Positions 41,996-50,415 of a stretch of DNA of 64,000 nt are shown in pieces. The position numbers were made by a program, and so were the translations under genes. Location of the stretch: contig NZ_JGYS01000007.1 of the NCBI RefSeq assembly GCF_000741175.1, positions 124,001 to 188,000 of the forward strand, read 5' to 3'. The notes below the pieces were generated by a model. It was not told the origin of the DNA and made no database searches. It saw only the letters and a list, made by a program, of their open reading frames with translations. The DNA comes from Bifidobacterium callitrichos DSM 23973 (GTDB lineage Bacteria > Actinomycetota > Actinomycetes > Actinomycetales > Bifidobacteriaceae). Every line of letters begins with the position of its first letter. Position 1 is the stretch's first letter.

Positions 41996-44386
41996 ATGCC
42001 GAAAAAGAAGTCCTCACTGATCGCTCGACGCGTGTCCACCTTGCTTTTGACATACATCATGCTGTGTGTCGGCGGTGGCATCGTCGTCGCGACCATGGTA
42101 TCCCCCGCAGTATTCGCGGCCAACGCCGTCGCCAAGGCCGTGGTGCCGTCGCTGAAGGTGGAGGGCGTCGACTTCGACGTCACCTCCCTGCCGCAGAAGT
42201 CCGTGATGTACGCCTCCGACGGCAAGACGGAGATCACCGATTTCTACGCCGACAACCGCACCGTCGTGCCGCTCAAGAAGATCTCCAAGGCCATGCAGCA
42301 CGCGGTCGTCGCACGTGAGGACCGTCGATTCTTCCAGCACCACGGCGTCGACATCCAGGGCACGATGCGCGCGTTCTTCCAGACGTTCGTCAAGAAGGGG
42401 GACACGCAGGGCGGATCCACCCTGACCCAGCAGTACGTCAAGAACGTGCTTGCGATGCAGGCGCGCGAGGATGACGATCCGATCGCCGAATACCATGCCT
42501 CCGAGCAGACCATCGCCCGCAAGCTGCGCGAGATGCTCATCGCCGTGCAGATGGAGAAGGAGTACTCCAAGCTCGAGATCCTGCAGGGATACCTCAACAT
42601 CGCCCAGTTCGGCAACCACAACCTGTACGGCGTCGAATCCGCCGCCAAGCGCTACTTCAACACCACGGCCGAGAAGCTCAACGCGATGCAGGCCGCCACG
42701 ATCGCCGCCATCACCAAGAACCCGGTGAAGTTTGACCCGACCATCGAAGCGAACCTCAAGCGCTCGCAGAACGAGCGCGACACCGTGCTCAAGCTCATGC
42801 TCGACCAGGGCTTCATCGATCAGGCCACGTATGACAAATCCGTCGCCACCCCGCTCAAGGACACGCTCGACGTGCAGACCATCGAATCCGGTTGCCAGGT
42901 GGCCGGCGACGCCGCGTTCTTCTGCGAGTACGTGACCCGCCAGATCCTCAAGAGCCCCGAGTTCGGCGCCACCGAGGAGGAGCGCAACAAGCTCCTCAAG
43001 GAGGGTGGTCTGAAGATCGTCACCACGATGGACGTCAACGCGAACACCCTTGCGATGCAGACCGCACGCAACACGATCCCGCCGGACGATCCGACCGGAT
43101 TCGAGGTCGCGATGGCCGTGATCAGACCGGGAACCGGCGAGGTGCTCGGCTTCGGCCTCAACCGCACGTTCGACGCCACTGATCGCGCGAAGACCGATTC
43201 GACCAGAACGGCCGTCAACTACGCCGTCGATCAGATCGACGGCGGTGGCTGGGGCTTCAACGTGGGATCCACGTGGAAGCCGATCAACCTGGTCGCATGG
43301 ATGCAGAAGGGCAAGTCCATCAACCAGATGCTGTCCACCTCCACCGTGGTCAACACGAGGGGCTTCAGCTGCAACGGACACAGCTTCGGCGCCATCCCGT
43401 GGAAGGTGCAGAACTCTGGCGGCGGCACCGTCTCCTCCGAGTCCCCGCTGCAGGCGCTGGTCCTCTCCCACAACACCACGCAGGCCGCCATGGCCTCGCA
43501 GATCGGACTGTGCGCGATCGCCGACGCCGCGAAGTCGCTCGGCTACCACAACTCGATCCAGGGCAAGGAGGACGTCTATGACTCGAACTCCTTCCAGCCG
43601 CCGATGGTCATCGGCACCGTGCAGGCCTCGCCGCTGACGATGGCCAACGTGTACGCGACCATCGCCGCCAAGGGCGTCGAGTGCACCCCGATCGCCATCA
43701 CCAAGATGACCGACACCACCGGCAAGAACTACAAGGTGCCGTCCGCGAACTGCCATCAGGCGATCGACCCGGAGGTGGCCGAGACCGCCGCATACGCGAT
43801 CAACCAGGGCGTCGTCCGCTCCGGCGGCAACGCGACCCTTGCCCAGCTCGACGGCGGACGCAAGACCTTCGCCAAGACCGGTACGAACGAGGACACGTAC
43901 ATGCTGACCGGCGGATTCATCCCGCAGGTCGCCACCTACGTGGCCGTCGGCAACGCCGAGACCCCGCAGTCGTTCAACTACAAGACGATCAACGGCAAGT
44001 ACCACGGCACGTGGTACGGCATGTACATCGCCGAGCCGGCATGGCGCGAGTTCATGCAGAACTACGTCAACGCGGTGAATATCCCGATGAACAACGACTA
44101 CGGCAACCCGAGTTCGAAGTACACGTACGGAGCGTCGTCGACGACCACAAGGAAGAAGAGCTCCACCTCCACCAACGACGACGGCACGGACGGCACGACC
44201 GGCGGCGGTACCGGAACCACCGGAGGCACCACCACCGGTGGCACGACCGGCGGCAATGGCGGCACAACCGGTACGACCGGCGGTGGTGCGACCGGCGGAA
44301 CCGGAACCACCGGAGGCGCGGGTACTACGGGCGGTACGACCGGCGGTGCCGGCGACACCACCCAGCAGGGCGGCGGCGCGCAGTAG
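41996..44386 (+). CDS. Class A penicillin-binding protein
   Basis: The 796-residue protein has an N-terminal membrane helix (STLLLTYIMLCVGGGIVVAT), a GT51 transglycosylase domain (VVAREDRRFFQHHGVDIQGT, then GGSTLTQQYVKN) and a transpeptidase domain with STWK (about residue 424), SHN and KTGT (about 627). It builds and cross-links peptidoglycan. A tail of about 80 Gly/Thr residues follows, encoded by GGC/ACC repeats. No PASTA domain is present. The plus-strand hairpin at 44523-44551 follows. Confidence 0.95.
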   Translation: MPKKKSSLIARRVSTLLLTYIMLCVGGGIVVATMVSPAVFAANAVAKAVVPSLKVEGVDFDVTSLPQKSVMYASDGKTEITDFYADNRTVVPLKKISKAMQHAVVAREDRRFFQHHGVDIQGTMRAFFQTFVKKGDTQGGSTLTQQYVKNVLAMQAREDDDPIAEYHASEQTIARKLREMLIAVQMEKEYSKLEILQGYLNIAQFGNHNLYGVESAAKRYFNTTAEKLNAMQAATIAAITKNPVKFDPTIEANLKRSQNERDTVLKLMLDQGFIDQATYDKSVATPLKDTLDVQTIESGCQVAGDAAFFCEYVTRQILKSPEFGATEEERNKLLKEGGLKIVTTMDVNANTLAMQTARNTIPPDDPTGFEVAMAVIRPGTGEVLGFGLNRTFDATDRAKTDSTRTAVNYAVDQIDGGGWGFNVGSTWKPINLVAWMQKGKSINQMLSTSTVVNTRGFSCNGHSFGAIPWKVQNSGGGTVSSESPLQALVLSHNTTQAAMASQIGLCAIADAAKSLGYHNSIQGKEDVYDSNSFQPPMVIGTVQASPLTMANVYATIAAKGVECTPIAITKMTDTTGKNYKVPSANCHQAIDPEVAETAAYAINQGVVRSGGNATLAQLDGGRKTFAKTGTNEDTYMLTGGFIPQVATYVAVGNAETPQSFNYKTINGKYHGTWYGMYIAEPAWREFMQNYVNAVNIPMNNDYGNPSSKYTYGASSTTTRKKSSTSTNDDGTDGTTGGGTGTTGGTTTGGTTGGNGGTTGTTGGGATGGTGTTGGAGTTGGTTGGAGDTTQQGGGAQ

Positions 44387-44522
44387 TCGGCGTGGGGCTC
44401 TCTTCCCCTTGGCTCTCCTTGCCCTTGGCCCTTGTAAGGGGAGGTGGCCCGCAACGCGGGTCTGAGGGGTATCCCAAGCGATTCGCGAACCTACGTACCG
44501 CGGTATAGGTCGGTACTCATTG

Positions 44523-44551
44523 GGAACGTCCACCTCATCGGTGGGCGTTCC
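44523..44551 (+). terminator. Terminator hairpin after the PBP gene
   Basis: GGAACGTCCACC (44523-44534) pairs with GGTGGGCGTTCC (44540-44551) with one mismatch and a 5-nt loop; TTCGTATA follows. It probably ends the PBP transcript. Bases 44387-44522 and 44552-44679 show no gene. Confidence 0.55.
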
Positions 44552-44679
44552 TTCGTATATGGAGCGATCGCAGGTCTAGAATGGGAACGTTCATAAATCG
44601 TTCATCAGTGAAGAACGGCGTACGGCCGGGGCGATGCGGCCGATCCGCGGATTCTTTTCGTTGCAAATAGGGGGTATGT

Positions 44680-46206
44680 ATGACGGATACCACGGATACC
44701 GGTATCACCGACAATGATGGCGCGGACGCGGCAGACGCCGCGCAGGGCGGCATCGAAAGCCCGAGCGGATTCGACTTCCGCGGTCTGACGGTCTCCGGGC
44801 TGGCGGCTCCGGCCGCGGCCGTGCCCGCATCCGGCAAGGGCGACGCCAAGTCCGGCAAGGGCGGCAAGTCCGACAAGGGCGACAAGGGCGACAAGGGCGA
44901 CAAGAAGAAGAGCAAGGACGCGAAGAAGACGGCCAAGTCCGGCAAGGCCGAGAAAGCTGATAAGGCTGACAAGTCCGACAAGGACAACAAGGACAACAAG
45001 GACAAGGTCGAGGGCGGCAAGTCCGAGAAGTCCGACAAGACGGACGATTCCGCAGCTGTCACGACGGGCAAACGCTCCATCTTCCCGTTCCTCGGCACGT
45101 TCTCCGACAAGCCCGGCTCCAACGGCCCGGCCCTGTTCGAGCCGATGACCCTGCGCGGCCTCACGATCCGCAACCGCATCTGGCTGCCTCCGATGGACAC
45201 CTACTCCGCGCTCGGACGCGACGGCCGTCCCACTCCGTTCCATTACCAGCACTACGTCTCCCGTGCGCTCGGCGGCTTCGGCATGATCATCGTCGAGGCC
45301 ACGGCCGTCGCCCCGGAGGGACGCATCTCCCCGTGCGACGTCGGCCTGTGGGACGACGGGCAGATCGACGCATGGCGATGGATCGTCGAGGATATCAAGG
45401 CCACCGGTGCCGTCGCCGCGATCCAGCTCAACCATGCTGGCCGCAAGGGTTCGACCGGCTGCTTCGCCGTCGGATATGAGGGTCGCACCGTGCCGCCCGA
45501 GGCCGGCGGGTGGGCCACCGTCGCGCCGAGCCCGATCCCGTTCGGCGAGTACACCACGCCGCGCGCCCTGTCCGTCGACGAGATCCACGGACTGGTCGAC
45601 GCATTCGCCGTGGCAGCCCGCCGCGCCGTCGCCGCTGGATTCCAGGCGATCGAGATTCATGCCGCGCACGGCTATCTGATCTCGCAGTTCCTCGACCCCC
45701 TGAGCAACGAGCGCGAGGACGAATACGGCAAGGGCTTCGAAGGCCGCATCCGCTTCCTGCTGGAGGTTGCCGACGCGATCCGCGCCGGAATCCCCGGCGA
45801 CATGCCGCTGCTCGTGCGCGTCTCCGCGACCGACTGGGCGGCCGGCGGCTGGGATCTCGATCAGACCGTCGCGCTCGCGAGGATCCTCAAGGATCACGGC
45901 GTCGATCTGGTGGACGTGTCCACCGGAGGCATCGTCTCCGGCGTCACCGTGCCGGTCAAGCCGGACTATCAGGTGCCGTTCTCCTCGCAGGTGCGCAAGC
46001 GCGCCGAGGTTCCGGTCACGGCAGTCGGCCTCATCACCAAGCCGAAGCAGGCCGAAAAGGTACTCGTCAAGGGCAACGCGGACGCGATCGAGATCGGACG
46101 CGCGGCCCTGCGCGACCCGTACTGGCCGCTGCGCGCCGCCGACAAGCTCGGCGTTCCTGTCTCCAAGGCCCCCTACGCGCCGCAGTACGTCCGCGGCGCC
46201 TTCTGA
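44680..46206 (+). CDS. Old yellow enzyme-type flavin oxidoreductase with a Lys-rich N-terminal tail
   Basis: The 508-residue protein has a disordered N-terminus with about 75 residues of Lys/Asp/Gly/Ser repeats (KSGKGGKSDKGDKGDKGDKK), then a YqjM-like FMN barrel: LRGLTIRNRIWLPPMDTYSA, QLNHAGRKG, EIHAAHGYLISQFLDPLSN and ADAIEIGRAALRDPYWPL. It would reduce activated double bonds with NADPH. The Tyr/His catalytic set (NHAGRK, AAHGY) is present. The tail has no recognised role and could bind acids such as RNA or membranes. Confidence 0.9.
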   Translation: MTDTTDTGITDNDGADAADAAQGGIESPSGFDFRGLTVSGLAAPAAAVPASGKGDAKSGKGGKSDKGDKGDKGDKKKSKDAKKTAKSGKAEKADKADKSDKDNKDNKDKVEGGKSEKSDKTDDSAAVTTGKRSIFPFLGTFSDKPGSNGPALFEPMTLRGLTIRNRIWLPPMDTYSALGRDGRPTPFHYQHYVSRALGGFGMIIVEATAVAPEGRISPCDVGLWDDGQIDAWRWIVEDIKATGAVAAIQLNHAGRKGSTGCFAVGYEGRTVPPEAGGWATVAPSPIPFGEYTTPRALSVDEIHGLVDAFAVAARRAVAAGFQAIEIHAAHGYLISQFLDPLSNEREDEYGKGFEGRIRFLLEVADAIRAGIPGDMPLLVRVSATDWAAGGWDLDQTVALARILKDHGVDLVDVSTGGIVSGVTVPVKPDYQVPFSSQVRKRAEVPVTAVGLITKPKQAEKVLVKGNADAIEIGRAALRDPYWPLRAADKLGVPVSKAPYAPQYVRGAF

Positions 46207-46305
46207 CTTCCGAGTGATGCCTGAGGGATGGTGACTTCTGAATGGCGATTTCTGGGTGGTGTCTTCTGAGTGGTGCCTTCTAGTGTCTCCTACGTCCATC
46301 TATCT

Positions 46306-46418
46306 CAGCGTCACTTTTTCCCGAGATTTCCTCATATCGCGGGAATATGTGACGCTGCCTTCTTCTGGGCGTCACTTTTTCCCGAGCCTAGGGGGGTTTT
46401 CGGGAATTTGTGACGCTG
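46306..46418. repeat. GCGTCAC palindromic element
   Basis: Unit 1 (46306-46357) runs from CAGCGTCAC to GTGACGCTG, and unit 2 (46367-46418) from GGGCGTCAC to GTGACGCTG. Both are 52 bp with inner TTTTTCCCGAG and CGGGAA pairing. A 9-nt linker (CCTTCTTCT) joins them, period 61. No protein is encoded between 46207 and 46805. Confidence 0.75.
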
Positions 46419-46559
46419 AGGACCGTGGTCGGTTGCGTTGGGTGGTCGGTTCTGGAGTGGCTGGTCGTTGGGCGGTTGGTTCTGTGGTGAGCCGGCGTTG
46501 AGTGGTCGTTGGGTGGTGAATTCGGAGTGGTGGTTCGGTGCGGTGGTGGTTGGTGTGCT

Positions 46560-46639
46560 GAGTCGGTGTGGTGGTGAGTCGGTGTGGTGGTGAGTCGGTG
46601 TGGTGGTGAGTCGGTGTGGTGGTGAGTCGGTGCGGCGAT
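46560..46639 (+). repeat. 16-bp minisatellite in a G/T-rich stretch
   Basis: GAGTCGGTGTGGTGGT repeats almost exactly at 46560, 46576, 46592, 46608 and (degenerate) 46624. The whole stretch 46430-46740 is poor in C and A on this strand, with many GTGGT and GTTGG words. It lies upstream of pyrD and has no gene. Confidence 0.8.
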
Positions 46640-46805
46640 GGTTTGGTGTGGTGCTGAGCCGCGGTGATGGTTGGTGTGGTGAGCCGTGGTGGTGAGCCGT
46701 GTGGCGGTGGTTTGAAGTGGTGAGTCGATGAAACCGTTGATGAAGTAGTCGATGCAGCCGATGGAGCGTGTGACTGCCGTGACGTTTGTGCGAAATGGTG
46801 AGACA

Positions 46806-47963
46806 ATGGACTCCATGAGTTACGTTTCGGATAGCTTCTGGCATGACGCCGTCAACAAGGCGACGACCGACCTCTTCACTTTCGGCTATAAGTACGTCAT
46901 CAAGCCGAATTTCGTCTTCAACGTGCCGCCGGACGAGGCGCATGATCGCATGATCACGTTCTGCCGGGTCACCAAGCACATCCCGCCGCTGCTGTGGGCC
47001 GAGCGTACGATGCTCAACTACACCGACCCGATCCTCGAAACCAACGTGATGGACGTCGACTTCGCCAATCCGTTCGGCCTGTCCGCCGGGCTCGACAAGA
47101 ACTGCGACATGCCCGTGCTGCTTGACAACGCCGGCTTCGGCTTCGAGACCGTCGGCTCGACCACGTCGCGTCCGTGCGCCGGCAACCCCAAGCCGTGGTT
47201 CCATCGCCTGCCTGAATACGATTCGATGATGGTGCACGTGGGACTCGCCAACATCGGCTCCGACAAGGTCATCGATCGCGCGGAGAAGGCATGGACGCAT
47301 GCGCACGACATGCAGGTGTCCGTCTCGATCGCCCGCACCAACGACGACAGGTGCGGTGATCTCGATGAGGGCATCGAGGACTACTGCATCTCGATGCGTC
47401 GCGCCGCAGGCCGCACCGCGATGGTCGAGGTGAACGTCTCCTGTCCGAACACGCACGCGGGGGAGCCGTTCACCGACAGTCCGGAGAACCTCGATCGCCT
47501 GTTCACTGCGCTCGACGGGATCGATCGCCCGCAGCCGACGCTCGTCAAGATGCCGCTCAACAAGCCGTGGGATGAGATGCGTGAGCTGCTTGAGGTGCTG
47601 ACCGAGCACAACGTGCAGGGCGTGTCCCTCGCGAACCTCAACAAGGACCGTACGGGCCTCGAGATCCCGCGCGAGTGGGAGGGTGGCCTCTCCGGCGGTC
47701 CGTGCACGCGGGCAAGCGAGGAGCTGGTGGCCCGCACCTACCGCGAGTTCGGCGACAGGCTTGCGATCGCCGGCATCGGAGGCGTGTTCACGCCCGAGCA
47801 GGCGTATGCGAAGATCCGCGCCGGCGCGAGCCTGGTCATGTTCATCTCCTCGCTCATGTACCGCGGCCCCCAGCAGATCACGGTCTTGAAGCGCGGGCTC
47901 GCCGAACTGCTGCGTCGCGACGGTTTCAGCTCCGTATCCGAGGCCGTCGGCGTCGACGCCTGA
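46806..47963 (+). CDS. pyrD: Dihydroorotate dehydrogenase, class 2-like
   Basis: The 385-residue protein has the FMN barrel of dihydroorotate dehydrogenase: FANPFGLSAGLDKNC, VNVSCPNTHAGEPFTDSPEN, LVKMPLNKPWDEMREL and LAIAGIGGVFTPEQAYAKIR. Its N-terminal helical extension (about 45 residues) fits the class 2, membrane-linked group. The catalytic base in SCPN is Cys, as in class 1, instead of the Ser usual for class 2. It oxidises dihydroorotate in pyrimidine synthesis. No other pyr gene is adjacent. The start is uncertain (46806 or 46815). Confidence 0.85.
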   Translation: MDSMSYVSDSFWHDAVNKATTDLFTFGYKYVIKPNFVFNVPPDEAHDRMITFCRVTKHIPPLLWAERTMLNYTDPILETNVMDVDFANPFGLSAGLDKNCDMPVLLDNAGFGFETVGSTTSRPCAGNPKPWFHRLPEYDSMMVHVGLANIGSDKVIDRAEKAWTHAHDMQVSVSIARTNDDRCGDLDEGIEDYCISMRRAAGRTAMVEVNVSCPNTHAGEPFTDSPENLDRLFTALDGIDRPQPTLVKMPLNKPWDEMRELLEVLTEHNVQGVSLANLNKDRTGLEIPREWEGGLSGGPCTRASEELVARTYREFGDRLAIAGIGGVFTPEQAYAKIRAGASLVMFISSLMYRGPQQITVLKRGLAELLRRDGFSSVSEAVGVDA

Positions 47964-48049
47964 TCCACGCGTCGCCCTGCCCTTTCCATCCCCTATCCCT
48001 GTTCCCCGCGAGCCCCAGCCTCCAGCCGCCCTGCCTTTCCCGGCGTCCG

Positions 48050-48077
48050 ATCCTCCGATCCTATAGGATCGGAGGAT
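48050..48077. terminator. Perfect 28-bp palindrome downstream of pyrD
   Basis: ATCCTCCGATCCTA is followed at once by its reverse complement with no loop. It lies 87 bp after the pyrD stop. A partial copy, TAGGATCGGA, follows at about 48116. It may end transcription as a hairpin or bind a dimeric protein. Confidence 0.5.
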
Positions 48078-48184
48078 TTGAGGTGGTTTGGTGCAGTGTA
48101 TTCGTCAGATTCTGTAGGATCGGACGCATGGGTTCGTCTCGTCGTGGCGGGCGGGGGATGACTACGTCGTCGATGTGCCGTTTT

Positions 48185-48265
48185 GTTCGCTAACGTTTGC
48201 AAAACCGAAAATTCCTTGCGCGAAACGCACAAGTCGGTTTGGTAAATGGGCGTTTGTGTGCGATA
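48185..48265. promoter_or_regulatory. Likely promoter/operator of the gal operon
   Basis: CGCACAA (48226-48232) and TTGTGTGCG (48254-48262) form an imperfect inverted pair before the DeoR-type gene. GTTTGCAAAAC at about 48195 is a second near-palindrome. The 90-bp stretch lacks any gene and precedes the start codon by 10 bp, so the regulator may bind here. This is inference from position. Confidence 0.4.
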
Positions 48266-48273
48266 ATGTTCGT

Positions 48274-49083
48274 ATGATATCGTCACAACGTCAACACCTG
48301 ATACTGAGCAGGCTTCGCACCAGAGGTGCCGTGCGAATCACGGCCCTGAGTAAGGAACTCGGCGTTTCCGCGATGACCATCCGCCGCGATATCGCCGAAC
48401 TTGCCGACAAGGGACTGCTCAAACGCGTCCATGGCGGCGCCGTCACCACCAGCACGCTGCTGAGCGAACCGCTGTTCTCTGTAAAGTCGCAGATGGACAT
48501 CGGTCTCAAGGACGCCATCGCGCAGGAGGCCATCAAGTATGTGTCTCCCGGTGACGTCATCGCCATCGGCGGCGGCACCACGGCCTACGTCTTCGCGCAG
48601 CACCTGCTGGAAAGCCAGCAGGCCAGCGGCATCACCATCCTCACCAATTCGATTCCGGTCGCCGAACTCGTGCAGGCGCTCGAATCGAAGGACGTCGAGG
48701 TCATCGTCACCGGAGGCGTCACCACGCGATCCAACTCGCTCGTCGGTCCGATCGCCGACAAGGTCATCGCCTCCCTGCGCGTCAACACCGTCTTCCTCGG
48801 CACGCATTCCGTGTCGATTCCCCGCGGCTTCCTCATGCCCAACTCGCTGGAGGCCGCAACCGATATGGCGATGATGGGCATCGCCGATCGCACCATCATT
48901 TTGACCGATCACACCAAGTGGAGCTGCACATCGCTGTCGTTGTTCGCGCGGTTCGACCAGGTGGAAACGGTCATTACAGACGACGGTCTCGATCCGGATA
49001 CCGCCGCCAAAACGAAGGAACTGGTCAATGAGCTCGTCCTGGCCGAACAGGTCGAGCCCGCACAGGAAAGTGAGCAGCAGTAA
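48274..49083 (+). CDS. DeoR/GlpR-family regulator of galactose use
   Basis: The 269-residue protein has the DeoR helix-turn-helix (VRITALSKELGVSAMTIRRD, residues 20-39) and the sugar-phosphate sensor part with IAIGGGTTAYVFAQHL, LTNSIPVAELVQ, FLGTHSV and ILTDHTKW. The gene is directly followed by galT (2 bp) and galK, so it likely controls them, with a sugar phosphate as signal. ATG at 48274 is used. Confidence 0.9.
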   Translation: MISSQRQHLILSRLRTRGAVRITALSKELGVSAMTIRRDIAELADKGLLKRVHGGAVTTSTLLSEPLFSVKSQMDIGLKDAIAQEAIKYVSPGDVIAIGGGTTAYVFAQHLLESQQASGITILTNSIPVAELVQALESKDVEVIVTGGVTTRSNSLVGPIADKVIASLRVNTVFLGTHSVSIPRGFLMPNSLEAATDMAMMGIADRTIILTDHTKWSCTSLSLFARFDQVETVITDDGLDPDTAAKTKELVNELVLAEQVEPAQESEQQ

Positions 49084-49085
49084 CC

Positions 49086-50336
49086 ATGACCGAATTCGCA
49101 GCCTACGAGCCCGGCGAATACGCCAAGGAACACATCCGCATCACGCCGACGAAACTCGCCGACGGACGCGACTTCTTCTATCTCGACGACGATCCGGAGT
49201 ACGTCTCCGGCAAGAAGACCCGCGAGCTCAAGGACCCGCGCGACCTGCCGTACCGTTTCAGCAACCAGCTGAACGCCGCCGGCGAGGAGGTGCCGTACGC
49301 GGCCCCCGAAATGCGCCGCGACCCGCTGACCGGCGACTGGATCCCGATGGCGACCGCCCGCATGAACCGCCCGATCACCGCCGGCCCCGGCGCCACCGCG
49401 AAGGGCAACCCGCTGGCCGCCCGCAAGCCCGGCGACCCGTACCAGGACGGCGAGGTTCCGGACACCGACTACAACGTCGTCGTCTTCGAGAACCGCTTCC
49501 CGTCGATGGTCCGCGTGCCCGGCCGCTCCGAGGACGTCACCTTCGTCGACGGCAACCCGCTGTGGGAGAAGAAGATGGCCGCCGGCCGCTGCGAGGTCAT
49601 CTGCTTCGACCCCGACGAGCACGGCCTGCCGGCCGACCTGCCGGTGTCCCGCCTGCGCACCGTCGTCGAGGCCTGGGCGTTCCGCACCGCCGAGATCTCC
49701 AGGATGGAGGGCATCGAGCAGATCTTCCCGTTCGAGAACCACGGCCAGGAGATCGGCGTCTCCCTCGCCCACCCGCACGGCCAGGTCTACTGCTACCCGT
49801 TCATCGCCCCGAAGATGGAGAAGGAGCTCCAGCACACCGAGGCCTACCATGAGAAGACCGGCGGCAACCTGCTCAAGGACCTGATGAACGCCGAGCTCGA
49901 GGCCAAGGAGCGCGTCGTCCTGCGCAACCACAGCTGGGTCGCCTACGTGCCGGCCGCCGCCCGCTGGCCCCTCGAGGTCCATGTGGCCCCGGTGCGCGAC
50001 GTCCTCACCCTCGACGAGCTCAACGACCAGGAGCGCTGGGACCTCGCCTCGATGTACTCGCACCTGCTCAAGCGCGGCAACGCGTTCTTCGACAAGGGCG
50101 ACGGCAAGGGCATGGACCTGCCGTACATCGCCGCCTGGCACCAGGCCCCGATCCACGACCCGCGCCGCGCGAACTACCGTCTGAACCTCCAGTTCTTCAG
50201 CTTCCGCCGCGCCGCCAACAAGATCAAGTACCTCGCCGGCTCCGAATCCGGCATGGCCGCCTGGATCTCCGACACCACCCCGGAGCTCATCGCCAAGCGC
50301 TTCCACGAGCTGGGCGACATCGACATCGCCGACTGA
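49086..50336 (+). CDS. galT: Galactose-1-phosphate uridylyltransferase
   Basis: The 416-residue enzyme moves UMP from UDP-glucose to galactose-1-phosphate in the Leloir pathway. The catalytic region GVSLAHPHGQVYCYPFI (HPHGQ) is present at about residue 235, with VVVFENRFPSMV and WEKKMAAGRCEVICF. It is of the actinobacterial class. The start is 2 bp after the regulator stop, with AGTGAGCAGCAG upstream. Confidence 0.95.
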   Translation: MTEFAAYEPGEYAKEHIRITPTKLADGRDFFYLDDDPEYVSGKKTRELKDPRDLPYRFSNQLNAAGEEVPYAAPEMRRDPLTGDWIPMATARMNRPITAGPGATAKGNPLAARKPGDPYQDGEVPDTDYNVVVFENRFPSMVRVPGRSEDVTFVDGNPLWEKKMAAGRCEVICFDPDEHGLPADLPVSRLRTVVEAWAFRTAEISRMEGIEQIFPFENHGQEIGVSLAHPHGQVYCYPFIAPKMEKELQHTEAYHEKTGGNLLKDLMNAELEAKERVVLRNHSWVAYVPAAARWPLEVHVAPVRDVLTLDELNDQERWDLASMYSHLLKRGNAFFDKGDGKGMDLPYIAAWHQAPIHDPRRANYRLNLQFFSFRRAANKIKYLAGSESGMAAWISDTTPELIAKRFHELGDIDIAD

Positions 50337-50415
50337 GCGTCCGCCCGGCCGTCACGACTCCGATCGCAATCGCAATCGCAATCAAAAAAAGAAAAGAAAA
50401 CAAGGAAACACACCA

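Noticed and set aside
42014..44533. 839-residue minus-strand frame opposite the PBP gene
   Set aside because: The plus-strand class A PBP has all catalytic motifs. The other frame is an artefact of codon use.
44552..44679. Riboswitch before the old yellow enzyme gene
   Set aside because: The 128-bp leader has no FMN or other riboswitch core that I can recognise.
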